Positions 27,352 to 36,717 are shown, counted from the first letter of the stretch. The stretch is 62,247 nt of DNA from a bacterium (GCA_016124945.1 WGMT01000055.1:1-62247); one strand, 5' to 3'. Numbers and translations: made by a program. The notes: generated by a model not told the origin, from the sequence alone.

Positions 27352-28305
27352 ATGGCCCGCATCGACGAACTACGCTTAATCACGAAAATAGCACGCCTCT
27401 ACTATGAGGAGAATCGGCGGCAGTCGGAAATTGCTGCCCGGCTGGATATTTCGCAGGCGACGGTCTCTCGGCTACTCAAACGCGCCGGTGACGAAGGCAT
27501 TGTACGCATCCGCATCATCCCGCCGTCTGGGATCTATTTAGAATTAGAGACGGCGCTACAGGAACTCTATGATCTCAAAGACGTCGTCGTGGTCGATGTG
27601 GAAGACGCCGGCGACGAGCAGGAGATTCAGCGCAATTTGGGCATCGCCACCGCCTTTTATTTGGAGACAACGCTCAAACCGGGCGAAGTGGTGGGCATCT
27701 CGTCGTGGAGCGAGACTCTGCTGGCAACCGTCGATTCGATGAATCCACTGGCACAGCCGTTGGCATCACAGGTTGTACAGATCCTCGGCGGTATGGGCAG
27801 CCCTGCGGCGGAGGTCCACGCCAATCACCTCACCACACGATTGGCGAATTTGTTGGGCAGCCAGGCCAAATTTCTGCCCGCGCCAGGCGTCGTCGGCTCA
27901 AACGGCGCACGCTCGATCATGTTGGACGATCCTTTTGTGCGCGAGACGGTGGACTGCTTTGATCGTATCGACGTGGCGTTGGTGGGCATCGGCGCGCTGA
28001 CACCGTCTAAACTTTTGGCGAGCAGCGGTAACATCTTTTCTCAACAGGAGATCGAAATCCTGCACGAAAGCGGCGCAGTGGGCGACATCTGCCTGCGCTT
28101 TTTCGACAGCCGCGGTACGCCCGTCATCACCCCGTTGAACGACCGGGTGATCAGCATGTCTTTTGACCAATTTCGCAACGCCCAACGCTGTGTGGGCATC
28201 GCCGGCGGTCAGCGCAAATGGGATGCCATCCGCGGCGCGCTGGAAGGCGAGTGGATCAACGTACTCATCACCGACTATTTCACCGCCCGCCGGTTGGTGG
28301 AGTAG
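27352..28305 (+). CDS. SorC/DeoR-family sugar-responsive transcription regulator
   Basis: 317 residues. The N-terminal helix-turn-helix (ARLYYEENRRQSEIAARLDISQATVSRLLKRAGDEGIV, about 14-50) is followed by the SorC effector domain: VGISSWSETLLATVDSM (sugar-phosphate loop), VQILGGMGSPAAEVHANHLTTRLA, LPAPGVVGSNGARS, DVALVGIGALTPSKLLASSG and GIAGGQRKWDAIRGAL. Such proteins sense phosphorylated sugars; apulose 4-phosphate would fit. It follows the aptAB-aplK-importer genes and may control the promoter at 19034. Confidence 0.88.
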   Translation: MARIDELRLITKIARLYYEENRRQSEIAARLDISQATVSRLLKRAGDEGIVRIRIIPPSGIYLELETALQELYDLKDVVVVDVEDAGDEQEIQRNLGIATAFYLETTLKPGEVVGISSWSETLLATVDSMNPLAQPLASQVVQILGGMGSPAAEVHANHLTTRLANLLGSQAKFLPAPGVVGSNGARSIMLDDPFVRETVDCFDRIDVALVGIGALTPSKLLASSGNIFSQQEIEILHESGAVGDICLRFFDSRGTPVITPLNDRVISMSFDQFRNAQRCVGIAGGQRKWDAIRGALEGEWINVLITDYFTARRLVE

Positions 28306-28786
28306 AGGTAGGGATTGGTGACTGGTGACTGGTGATTAGGATCGGGTTGCGTGTGGCGGTTCTCGATTGGCTGGTTGAGTTGAAGTTAGATGATGAGGAT
28401 GATGGCGAACTCGTAGGGTAAGCCTGTCACGCTGGTAGCGTAACCTACGACAAAGGTGATCGTCTCGTCTGTCGTAGCTGAGGTTACTTGAACATTAAGA
28501 AATTAATCTGGTAATCACACCCGCCGAATGAATTCGGCGTCTGATACGGGAAACCGGCTGAAGCCGGTTCTGGAAACACGATTTATCGTGTTTCCCCTGC
28601 CAGCCGGCGGTTTCAACCGCTGGGTTACCGGATTATTTTCTAAAGGTTCAACCAACCGCAGAACTTTGGCTTCCAGATCACTTCCTCGTAACTGCAAACC
28701 GCCAACCTCCTAATATTTTGCCAACATTCTCGTCCCAGTCCCCAATCACCAATCACCAATCACCTAAAAAAAGGAGCAAACTCTAC
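28306..28786. other. 480-bp intergenic region with nested repeats
   Basis: No gene. The left heptamer arm (28313-28340, TGA at 28319, 28326 and 28333) and right arm (28735-28764, CCCCAATCACC units) enclose a GTAGGGTAAGCC/GGTTACGCT-like segment and the four-hairpin array described separately. An AAGGAG site for the next gene ends the region. Confidence 0.7.
28522..28623. repeat. array of four perfect or near-perfect hairpins with 2-nt loops
   Basis: In order: CGCCGAAT-GA-ATTCGGCG (28522-28539); AACCGGCT-GA-AGCCGGTT (28552-28569); GGAAACACGAT-TT-ATCGTGTTTCC (28572-28595); and CCGGCGGTT-TC-AACCGCTGG (28604-28623, one wobble). The stems have unrelated sequences but the same design. Confidence 0.85.
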
Positions 28787-30199
28787 ATGAAACTATCTGT
28801 CAGCCTGGGGGTCATTATCGGCAACCGGGACATTTTCCCTGATCAACTGGTAAGTGAAGGACGGCGCGAGGTGCTGCAGGTGCTGCAAGAGGCCGGGATC
28901 ACGCCGGTAATCGTGGACGAAGATGCCACCAAGCTGGGCGCGGTGGAGACGTACAACGAAGCCAAGATCTGCGCCGATCTGTTCAAGCGTCACCGCGACG
29001 AGATCGACGGCATCCTCGTGGTGCTGCCCAACTTCGGCGACGAAAAGGGCGTGGCCGATACGATCAAGCTTTCGGGGCTGGATGTGCCGATCTTGGTGCA
29101 AGCCTACCCCGACAGCCTGGATCAGTTCAACGTCGAACGCCGCCGCGACGCCTACTGCGGCAAGATTTCGGTGTGCAACAACCTCTACCAATACGGCTAC
29201 GACTACACGTTGACGGCGCAGCACACCGTCTTCCCCACGGACGAGAGCTTCAAGGCCGATCTGGCCCGCTTTGTGGGCGTCTGCCGCGTGGTGCGCGGGC
29301 TGCGCAATGTGCGCCTGGGCGCAGTGGGGGCGCGACCGCATGCCTTCAACACGGTGCGCTACAGCGAGAAGCTACTCCAAGCCTATGGGATCACCGTCAC
29401 CACCGTCGATCTCTCCGAGATCCTGGGCAAAGCGGACAGCCTGGCCGACGACGACGCCAAGGTGACCGAGCGCTGGTCTTCGATCCACGGCTACGTGCCA
29501 ACCCGGGGCGTCCCCGGCCCGCGGGTGATGAAGATGGCCAAGCTGGCCGTCGTCCTCGACGACTGGATGACGGACAACGATCTAGACGCCACAGCGATCC
29601 AGTGCTGGTCTTCTTTGCAGAAGAATTACGGCGTCAACGCCTGTACGTGGATGAGCATGATGAGCGACAAGTTCATGCCCAGCGCCTGCGAAGTGGACAT
29701 TACCGGCGTCACTGCTATGTACGCATTGCAACTGGCGTCGGCGCAGCCCAGCGCGCTGGTGGACTGGAACAACAACTACCACAACAATCCCGACAAGTGT
29801 GTGCTCTTCCATTGCGGCAACTGGGCCAAGACCTTCTTCCCCGACTTCGAGATGTCGAATGCGCCGATTCTGGGCACGACATTGGGCGTGGAAAACACCT
29901 GGGGCACCGTGGCCGGGCGTGTCGCCGCTGGGCCGATGAGCTATGCCCGCATCACCACCGACGACCGCAACGGCGTCATCCGCGCCTACATGGGCGATGG
30001 AAGTTTCACCGATGATCCCCTGGACACCTTCGGCAGCCGCGCCGTGGTCGAAGTCCCCGGTTTGCAGAAGCTCATGCACCACGTCTGCAAAAACGGCTTC
30101 GAGCACCACGTCGCCATGACCATTGGCGACAGCGCGTCGATCCTGGCCGAAGCGTTTGACACGTACATGGGGTGGGAGATCTATCATCACGAAGGGTAG
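28787..30199 (+). CDS. L-fucose/L-arabinose isomerase-like protein
   Basis: A 470-residue protein of the fucose/arabinose isomerase fold. The N-terminal domain has LGVIIGNRDIFPDQLV and ILVVLPNFGDEKGVADTI; the middle has VRLGAVGARPHAFNTVRYSEKLL; the active-site half has DATAIQCWSSLQKNYGVN, ACEVDITGVTAMYALQLAS with the metal-binding glutamate/aspartate, and DKCVLFHCGNW with the histidine. It probably interconverts an aldose and ketose. Beside aptAB-aplK it is the best candidate to make D-apulose from D-apiose, but no characterised apiose isomerase was compared. ATG 28787 follows AAGGAG. Confidence 0.82.
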   Translation: MKLSVSLGVIIGNRDIFPDQLVSEGRREVLQVLQEAGITPVIVDEDATKLGAVETYNEAKICADLFKRHRDEIDGILVVLPNFGDEKGVADTIKLSGLDVPILVQAYPDSLDQFNVERRRDAYCGKISVCNNLYQYGYDYTLTAQHTVFPTDESFKADLARFVGVCRVVRGLRNVRLGAVGARPHAFNTVRYSEKLLQAYGITVTTVDLSEILGKADSLADDDAKVTERWSSIHGYVPTRGVPGPRVMKMAKLAVVLDDWMTDNDLDATAIQCWSSLQKNYGVNACTWMSMMSDKFMPSACEVDITGVTAMYALQLASAQPSALVDWNNNYHNNPDKCVLFHCGNWAKTFFPDFEMSNAPILGTTLGVENTWGTVAGRVAAGPMSYARITTDDRNGVIRAYMGDGSFTDDPLDTFGSRAVVEVPGLQKLMHHVCKNGFEHHVAMTIGDSASILAEAFDTYMGWEIYHHEG

Positions 30200-30396
30200 G
30201 GACTGGGATTGGGCGCAGAACCCCCCTCTAACTCCCCCCGCAGAAACCGTCGTAGCCGCTGGTGGAGCGGACGGCGGGCGGGGGGAGGACTGTCGATGCG
30301 TAAAGGGTGTCGGTCGCGTTGTGGGTATGGTCCAATGCAGCATCACTTCGTCCATGCGACAACGGCTCCCTCCCCGCCTCATTCGCGCAACAAGTC

Positions 30397-30474
30397 CTTA
30401 CGGGTTTGCGTGGGGCGGAAGCAAGCATCTCTTCATGGGCAAGCGAGTCTTCCACCCCACGCAAACCCCTACGT
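30397..30474. repeat. hairpin with GGGTTTGCGTGGGGCGG arms, copy 2
   Basis: Left CGGGTTTGCGTGGGGCGGAA (30401-30420) pairs with CTTCCACCCCACGCAAACCC (30449-30468). The sequence between resembles copy 1 at 22365-22480. Both lie between genes of the same locus. Confidence 0.8.
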
Positions 30475-30505
30475 GACCTATACAGTTTTCGCAAAGGACA
30501 AACCA

Positions 30506-31501
30506 ATGCCCTCTACAACCTACCGCGTCCTCGTCAGCACCGATCTTGGCGGCGACCCAGACGACATTCAATCGTTGATTCACTTGCTCCACTACTCCGA
30601 CATCCTTCGGATTGAGGGGATTGTCTCTTCGCCGGGGCCGGGCAGTGTAAACCGGGTGGAGAAGATTTGCGAGTGGATCGAACGGACCGATCTGCCCTTC
30701 CTGCGCCGCAATCACCCTGAGCTCATGCCCGAGGACGAGCTCCTCGCCGTGACGCGACAGGGCGCCATCGAGGTCGGTGGCCCCGGAGACGGCAAAGCCA
30801 CCCCCGGATCGGATTGGATCATCCACCGCGCCAACGCCGAGGACCCGCTGGGCCAGGATCGCCCGCTCTGGGTGCTGGCCTGGGGATCGCTCACCGATAT
30901 CGCCCAGGCGCTGTACGACGATCCTTCGATTGCCGGGCGCGTCCGCATCTACTACATCGGATCGTCCAACACCACCGCCGATCCGGAGAGCCGGGATTTC
31001 GTCTACAACTTCATGCAAGAACAATACCCCGACCTCTGGTGGATCGAGAACGGCATCCTGCCCCGCTTCCAACATGACACCTTCCGCGGCTACTACCTGG
31101 GCGGCGATCAGTCGGGCGAGTGGGGCGCGGTCCGCTTTGTCGAGGAGACGATCCGCGGGCGCGGCACTACACGCGACGGCAAATTCGAGCAGCGATTGGG
31201 CGACGCCATGCCCATGGGCCGTCATCCCGGCTCCGGCCAGGACATCCTCAAAGAAGGGGACACCCCCACCTTCCTCTACCTGCTTTCGCCCGTCATCGGC
31301 GGCGTGGGCAATGTGGACGATGCCGGCGCCGAGAGTTGGGGCGGCCAGTTTCGCCGTCCTCTGCAGCAGGAACACCCCAACTATTATGTTGACCTCGACG
31401 CGCCCGCCGAAGTCTGTCAGGCCACCATCAACAAATGGCGCGTGGACTATTTAAGCGATTGGAAGACGCGGTGGGGGTGGTATACGGAGAATCGGGAGTA
31501 G
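30506..31501 (+). CDS. DUF1593/nucleoside-hydrolase-like protein
   Basis: A 331-residue protein. The N-terminal LVSTDLGGDPDDIQSLIHLLHY resembles the calcium-binding DxDxxxDD motif of nucleoside hydrolases, and RPLWVLAWGSLTDIAQALYDDPSI is the family's central strand. The arrangement fits the DUF1593 branch. Nucleoside hydrolases cleave N-ribofuranosides; here, between an isomerase and a DUF5060-DUF4038 hydrolase, another furanoside such as an apiofuranoside is a reasonable but untested substrate. No signal peptide. ATG 30506 has AAGGA upstream; the longer frame runs through a hairpin. The stop TAG is followed by a GCGATTAATCGC palindrome. Confidence 0.78.
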   Translation: MPSTTYRVLVSTDLGGDPDDIQSLIHLLHYSDILRIEGIVSSPGPGSVNRVEKICEWIERTDLPFLRRNHPELMPEDELLAVTRQGAIEVGGPGDGKATPGSDWIIHRANAEDPLGQDRPLWVLAWGSLTDIAQALYDDPSIAGRVRIYYIGSSNTTADPESRDFVYNFMQEQYPDLWWIENGILPRFQHDTFRGYYLGGDQSGEWGAVRFVEETIRGRGTTRDGKFEQRLGDAMPMGRHPGSGQDILKEGDTPTFLYLLSPVIGGVGNVDDAGAESWGGQFRRPLQQEHPNYYVDLDAPAEVCQATINKWRVDYLSDWKTRWGWYTENRE

Positions 31502-31563
31502 GCGATTAATCGCTTAATCACTCCGGTGTTTTCAACCATATACATCAAATTCAGGAGAGAGAG

Positions 31564-33000
31564 ATGACACAAGTCGAACAATGGGGTATCTACGAAGTGG
31601 CATTGACAGGACCGACAGACGGCAATCCGTTTGTGGATACCTCCTTCGGCGCGCAGTTTAAGTACAAGAATCGAGTGGTGGAGACCGACGGTTTCTACGA
31701 CGGCGACGGCGTCTATCGTGTGCGGTTGATGCCCGATACACAGGGCGAGTGGACGTACACCACACACAGCAATCACGCCGAATTGGACGGCCAGACCGGC
31801 ACTTTCACCTGTGGCGCCCCCTCAGCGGGGAATCATGGACCGGTGCGCGTGCGCAACACCTTCCACTTTGCCTACGCCGACGGCACGCCCCACATTTCGG
31901 TGGGGACAACTGCTTATGCGTGGGCGCATCAGGGCGATGAGTTGGAAGCGCAGACGTTGGAGACGCTGAAAAACGCGCCCTTCAACAAGATGCGCATGTG
32001 CGTCTTCCCCAAGCACTACTCGTTTAACGAGAACGAACCGGTCTACTACGCCTACGCGCGCGACACAGACGGCAATTTCGATTTCAACCGCTTCAATCCC
32101 GAATTTTTCCGCCACTTTGAAGGACTTGTCGGGCAACTGCGCGACATGGGCATAGAAGCGGACCTGATCCTCTTCCATCCTTATGATCGGTGGGGCTTTG
32201 CCGACATGCCCGCCGCAGCGGACGATCTCTACCTGCGCTACATCGTCGCCCGGCTGGCCGCCTACCGCAACGTCTGGTGGTCTATGGCCAACGAGTTTGA
32301 TCTGATGAAGGCCAAGAACGAAGCCGACTGGGATCGCTTCTTCCGCATTGTGCAGGAAAGCGACCCCTACCAGCATCTGCGCGGGAACCACAACTGCCGT
32401 GGCTTCTACGATCACGCCAAGCCCTGGGTCACCCACCAGAGCATCCAGCATTCGGATCTGGCGCGGGTGCCCGAATGGCGCAACACCTACTGCAAGCCCG
32501 CCGTCATCGACGAATGTAAGTACGAAGGCAACATTGAGCGCATGTGGGGCAACATCACCGCCCAGGAGATGGTCAATCGCTTCTGGCTGGGGACGGTGGG
32601 TGGCGGCTACGTCGGCCACGGTGAAACCTATCTGCACCCCGAGGAGATCCTCTGGTGGTCGAAGGGTGGCGTGCTGCACGGGGAAAGCCCGGCACGCATT
32701 GCCTTCCTACGCAAACTGCTCGAAGAAAATGTCACCAGCGGCCTCAACCCCCTGCCTCACACCAACTCCTTCCAACGCGAAGGATGTAGCCAGGGCGACG
32801 AATACTATCTTTACTACTGGGGAACGGCACAACTTGGCCGCGCCGTCATCACCCTGCCCGAAGACAAGCAGTACAAGGTCGCCGTCATCGACGCCTGGGA
32901 TATGACCATCACCCCCATCGAAGGTAAACATAGCGGGCAATTCATGGTGGATCTACCCACGAAGCCGTACATCGCCGTGCAGGCGAAGGTCATCGCGTAG
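31564..33000 (+). CDS. DUF5060-DUF4038 glycoside hydrolase (apiosidase-like)
   Basis: 478 residues, no signal peptide. The DUF5060 beta-sandwich is at about 5-85 (WGIYEVALTGPTDGNPFVD, GFYDGDGVYRVRLMPDTQGEW). The DUF4038 TIM barrel starts at FAYADGTPHISVGTTAYAW (about 102) and has NVWWSMANEFDL, giving a candidate acid/base glutamate, and AVIDECKYEGNIERMWG, a candidate nucleophile. A C-terminal beta domain ends near 475. It is paralogous to the gene at 40706. DUF4038 was renamed apiosidase after GH140. GAGAGAG precedes ATG 31564. Confidence 0.82.
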   Translation: MTQVEQWGIYEVALTGPTDGNPFVDTSFGAQFKYKNRVVETDGFYDGDGVYRVRLMPDTQGEWTYTTHSNHAELDGQTGTFTCGAPSAGNHGPVRVRNTFHFAYADGTPHISVGTTAYAWAHQGDELEAQTLETLKNAPFNKMRMCVFPKHYSFNENEPVYYAYARDTDGNFDFNRFNPEFFRHFEGLVGQLRDMGIEADLILFHPYDRWGFADMPAAADDLYLRYIVARLAAYRNVWWSMANEFDLMKAKNEADWDRFFRIVQESDPYQHLRGNHNCRGFYDHAKPWVTHQSIQHSDLARVPEWRNTYCKPAVIDECKYEGNIERMWGNITAQEMVNRFWLGTVGGGYVGHGETYLHPEEILWWSKGGVLHGESPARIAFLRKLLEENVTSGLNPLPHTNSFQREGCSQGDEYYLYYWGTAQLGRAVITLPEDKQYKVAVIDAWDMTITPIEGKHSGQFMVDLPTKPYIAVQAKVIA

Positions 33001-33548
33001 TTTGGGGATTGGGCGATTGGAGGATTCAGGGGTTTCAGAAACTCGTCGAAATCCAGTCGCCTGATCTCATAATCGCTCAACCTTCTGTTCTACTTATCCT
33101 TCACTTAGTGCTGAATGAAATTAGCCCCACTGAATAGATATTGACAACCGGTTTAATTTGACATATGATTTGCATCATTACCTGTTGTGGAATTTTTATT
33201 CGGAATCCCCACCTCTAGTCGATTCAATTCTCTTTTTGAAAATTCAATAACTTGAGAGGTGTTTGGCGGCCCATTGGGTTACCAATCGGTATCGTGGTAC
33301 AGATGCTCCCCACTTAACAGCAACTGGGCCCACGGCTGGATCCTTCTCTAAACCCGTTGTATCGCGATCCAGAGCTTGTCTGTGAAACAGGTTGAGCTGT
33401 CCACTGCCTGCTTGTTTCCAACCAAAAACCTACTGTATTTGCAATCGCTGAAAGGGGGTGGTGAACCCATCAGGCTTCTTTCTGTGAGTATTGGTTTTAC
33501 AGCGACAACATCCTTGTTTAGGTACATAGTAGGGGAGAAGAAAAAGCT
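33001..33548. other. 548-bp intergenic region: heptamer hairpin, promoter and long leader
   Basis: 33003-33075 holds a GATTGGG-type arm, the recurring tip AACTCGTCGAAAT and a partial complement. A promoter follows at 33141. The ~370-nt transcribed leader contains ATTGG-GTTA-CCAAT (near 33273-33286) and other short pairings but no riboswitch class I recognise. A GGGGAG ribosome-binding site precedes the next gene. Confidence 0.6.
33141..33169 (+). promoter_or_regulatory. promoter of the oligopeptide-type importer operon
   Basis: TTGACA (33141-33146), a 17-bp spacer, then TATGAT (33164-33169). The spacing equals that of the three other strong promoters in the locus (19034, 42233 and 45623). 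The GTGGCAT operator found at two of those is absent here. Confidence 0.75.
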
Positions 33549-35528
33549 ATGAAGAGATTCGTTCGACTTTCTCGTGTTCTTGTTTTGGCCCTGGCTGTTG
33601 CGCTTTTGGTGGCTTGCCAGACGCCCACCGAAGGTACTGCGCCACAGGGCGGAGATAGCGGATCCTCTGCGGCGACATCTTCGCAAGATGTCACCCTGAC
33701 CGACGTAGGCACCCCACGCCACGAGACGCTGATCTTCCAGACTTTTGATCGCAAGTCGGCTAACCCCGATGCCATGAACCCACTGATGCAATATGCCCAC
33801 TGGCGCGGCTTCCGTGAATTGGGCTGGGGCTTCCTGTGGGAGACGGACACCGGCACCGGCGAATCCTACCCGGAACTGGCTGAATCGATGCCCGAGGTGC
33901 TCAACGAGGAACAGACCAGGTTCCGCATTCAGCTTCGCGAGGGCGTCTACTGGAGCGACGGCGTCGAGTTCACCACCGACGATGTTATCTTCACGCTGGA
34001 CACCTACTTCCGCGATCGGGAAAAGCTGACCAACGGCAACATCAACCGCATCGTCAATTACATCAAGAGCTACGAAGCGATTGACAAGTACACCTTCGAG
34101 GTGGAGACGGTCAACCCCTCTTACGATTTGCACACGGTGATGGGCGTCTACACCTGGGGTTCGGCGTTTATCGCCGTGCCCAAGCACATCTTTGAAAAGG
34201 AAGCAGACGTCAGCGCCTTCCGCAACACCTACCCTGTCACGCTTGGGCCGTACGTGGTTAAAGAATACGATCCCAATGGCTTCTGGCAGCTTTGGGAACG
34301 TCGCGAAGACTGGGAACGCTCGGCCTGGGGTTGGATGGGCGAACCGAAACCCAAGTATGTCCTCTACAAGGATTTCGGCCCTGAAGAGACCCGTGCGCTG
34401 GCCTTCGTACAGAATCAGTACGACGTCGACACCTTCATGAGCCCAGACAGTATCAAGGCTGCACAGCAGCGCAACGATCAGATTACGACCTTTTCTGAAA
34501 AGATGCCCTATCACAACATGGACGACGCCTGCGGCTACGGCGTGTTGATGAACCAACACAAAGCGCCGCTGGATCAGGCCGAAGTGCGCTGGGCGCTGGC
34601 CCTGGCATTGGATGTCAAAGATGTGGGCATCAACTCCCTGAGTGGTGAATTTAAGGCTTCGCCGCTGCCAATGGTGGATACGCAGATTCTGCGCCCCATC
34701 TACTTCGAGCCGCTGTTGCCCTTCTTGAATGAACTGACCCTGGCAGACGGCTACCAGCCGTTCGACCCGAACTTTGGCACCGATCTCGTTGCCAGATTGA
34801 CGGAAATCGGCATCTCCGCTGATCAACTGCCTGAGGGCGAAGCGGCTATTTCCGAAGCCTTTGGCGTCGGCTGGTGGAAGTACGATCCGGCCCAGTCCGA
34901 GAAACTCCTCAACTCGGTAGGCATCACCAAGAACGCCGAAGGCATCTATACCCTGCCTGATGGCACCGTCTGGGAACTGGAACTGGTTATCCCCGGCGAC
35001 TGGAACAAGGTGATGCAGCGCGTCGGCTTCTCAATTGCCGATAGCTGGCGCAAGGCCGGCATCCAGGTCAACGCCCGCCAGGTGGACAACGCTGAATTCG
35101 GCAACACGCAGAACACCAACGCCCTGTTCACGACGATGCTCAACTGGACGAACTGCATCTTCACGCCCAACTATCTCAACTCCTGGCACAGCATTCGCCC
35201 TGAGAACCTGAAGGCCGCAGATTCCTCTGAATTGATCGTGGGCAACATGTGGCGCTGGGACAATCAAACGGCGTTCGATCTGTTGACCGAAAGCCGAGCG
35301 ATGGACCAAAGCGATCCGAAATTCCGGGAGAACGGCCGTGTCCTCTTGCAGGAATTCGTCAAAGACATGGCCTACATCAACATCATGAACATCCCCACCA
35401 CCATCCCCACCAACGAACATTACTGGACCAACTTCCCCAAACAGGACAACTACTACGCTGTCCCCTATTCGTGGTGGAGTTCGGCCAAGGAGATGGTGCT
35501 CAACGTCGAACCGACGGGCAACCAATAA
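33549..35528 (+). CDS. ABC importer binding lipoprotein, family 5 (oligopeptide/oligosaccharide type)
   Basis: 659 residues with a lipoprotein signal (ALAVALLVAC) and a Ser/Gly/Thr linker to about 45. The SBP family 5 fold follows: YPELAESMPEVLNEEQTRFRIQLREGVYWSDGVEFTTDDVIFTLDTYF is the hallmark region, with GPYVVKEYDPNGFWQLWERRE and VRWALALALDVKD later. The family carries peptides, nickel chelates and, in thermophiles and Chloroflexota, oligosaccharides. Flanked by DUF4038 hydrolases, it probably binds an apiose-containing oligosaccharide. Confidence 0.88.
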   Translation: MKRFVRLSRVLVLALAVALLVACQTPTEGTAPQGGDSGSSAATSSQDVTLTDVGTPRHETLIFQTFDRKSANPDAMNPLMQYAHWRGFRELGWGFLWETDTGTGESYPELAESMPEVLNEEQTRFRIQLREGVYWSDGVEFTTDDVIFTLDTYFRDREKLTNGNINRIVNYIKSYEAIDKYTFEVETVNPSYDLHTVMGVYTWGSAFIAVPKHIFEKEADVSAFRNTYPVTLGPYVVKEYDPNGFWQLWERREDWERSAWGWMGEPKPKYVLYKDFGPEETRALAFVQNQYDVDTFMSPDSIKAAQQRNDQITTFSEKMPYHNMDDACGYGVLMNQHKAPLDQAEVRWALALALDVKDVGINSLSGEFKASPLPMVDTQILRPIYFEPLLPFLNELTLADGYQPFDPNFGTDLVARLTEIGISADQLPEGEAAISEAFGVGWWKYDPAQSEKLLNSVGITKNAEGIYTLPDGTVWELELVIPGDWNKVMQRVGFSIADSWRKAGIQVNARQVDNAEFGNTQNTNALFTTMLNWTNCIFTPNYLNSWHSIRPENLKAADSSELIVGNMWRWDNQTAFDLLTESRAMDQSDPKFRENGRVLLQEFVKDMAYINIMNIPTTIPTNEHYWTNFPKQDNYYAVPYSWWSSAKEMVLNVEPTGNQ

Positions 35529-35569
35529 GACGATGTTGTTTGGGCGGGTAGAAGAGGTTCTGTGATTTA

Positions 35570-35689
35570 GAGATTGAGCGATTAAGTGATTAAGCGATTG
35601 GGGATCGTGTCGAGCAGAGGGGGCCATTGGGAACCCACTGCACACAACACGAGCCCCAATCGCCCAATTGCTTAATCCCCCATTCTCTT
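35570..35689. repeat. heptamer hairpin with GCGATTA/GTGATTA arms
   Basis: The left arm 35570-35605 (GATTGAGCGATTAAGTGATTAAGCG...) holds TGA and TAA stops; the tip has ATCGTGTCGAGCAG; the right arm 35653-35689 has CCCCAATCGCCCAATTGCTTAATCC. It lies between the binding protein and permease genes. Confidence 0.8.
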
Positions 35690-35710
35690 CCCCCTACAGT
35701 GGAGTCAGCC

Positions 35711-36712
35711 ATGGGTTTGCTACAGTACATTGCCACACGTTTGGGCGTCTATTTTCTCGTCCTCTTTATCGGGATTACGGTTACCTTTTTTTTGCCGCGC
35801 CTCATGCCTAGCGATCCCATCGAAAACTATATTGCCCAATTGCAGAACCAGGCTGGGCAGATGCTGGGCGAAGCAGAGATGGCGCAACTGCGGGCGTCGC
35901 TTTCAGAATTGTACGGCCTGGAAGGTAGCCTTTTTTCTCAATACATCGGCTATCTCAAACGCGTCTTTTTGACCTTCGATTTCGGACCGTCTTTTTCGTC
36001 CTTTCCGCGACCGGTGACTGAGTTTATCTTCCTGGCGCTGCCCTGGACACTGGGCCTGTTGACGATGACGACACTGATCTCATGGACGTTGGGTAACACG
36101 ATCGGCCTGTTAGCCGGTTTCTTCCACAACAATCGGGCGGCGACGGTGTTGGAAGTGGTGGGGGTGGTGCTCTACCCAATCCCTTACTACATCCTGGCTC
36201 TGGTTTTCATCCTAGTACTGGCTTACATCTACCCGATTTTTCCCCTCTCCACCACCATACGCCCCGGCCCGATGACGTGGGAAAAAGTGCAGATGATCGC
36301 CTACAACTCCTTCCTGCCGGCGCTGACCCTCGTTACTGCCGGCTTCGGGTGGAACATCTTGAGCATGAAGTCGCTGGCCTTCTCCACCAAAGAGGAACCC
36401 TACGTCAAGTTTGCTCGGCTTAAGGGCGTGCCGCCACGCAAGATTATGACGAACTACGTCTTCCGCAATGCGCTGCTTCCTCAGGTGACAGCCCTGGCCC
36501 TCTCAATGGGAACGCTCTTCAACGGCGCGCTGCTCACAGAGATCCTCTTCTCGTACCCAGGATTGGGGCTGTTGATGCGTTCCGCAGTGGGCAGTGGCGA
36601 CTACAACATGCTCTACGGCACCATCACCATGACCATCATCGCCGTTGCCACCGCCGCGCTGATCATCGACCTCATCTACCCGCTCTTTGACCCGCGAATT
36701 CGCTACAGGTAA
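35711..36712 (+). CDS. ABC importer permease (DppB-like)
   Basis: 333 residues, about six membrane segments: YIATRLGVYFLVLFIGITVTFFLPRLMPSDP at the N-terminus is typical of DppB/OppB, and the EAA-like coupling loop is KFARLKGVPPRKIMTNYVFRNALLP, with SYPGLGLLMRSAVGSGDYNMLYGTI after it. ATG 35711 begins the first membrane helix; a longer frame lies in the hairpin. The next permease starts five bases after its stop. Confidence 0.9.
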   Translation: MGLLQYIATRLGVYFLVLFIGITVTFFLPRLMPSDPIENYIAQLQNQAGQMLGEAEMAQLRASLSELYGLEGSLFSQYIGYLKRVFLTFDFGPSFSSFPRPVTEFIFLALPWTLGLLTMTTLISWTLGNTIGLLAGFFHNNRAATVLEVVGVVLYPIPYYILALVFILVLAYIYPIFPLSTTIRPGPMTWEKVQMIAYNSFLPALTLVTAGFGWNILSMKSLAFSTKEEPYVKFARLKGVPPRKIMTNYVFRNALLPQVTALALSMGTLFNGALLTEILFSYPGLGLLMRSAVGSGDYNMLYGTITMTIIAVATAALIIDLIYPLFDPRIRYR

Positions 36713-36717
36713 TCGCC

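Noticed and set aside
33348..34826. 492-codon minus-strand ORF opposite the family-5 binding protein
   Set aside because: Antisense shadow; the plus-strand frame has a lipobox and family motifs.
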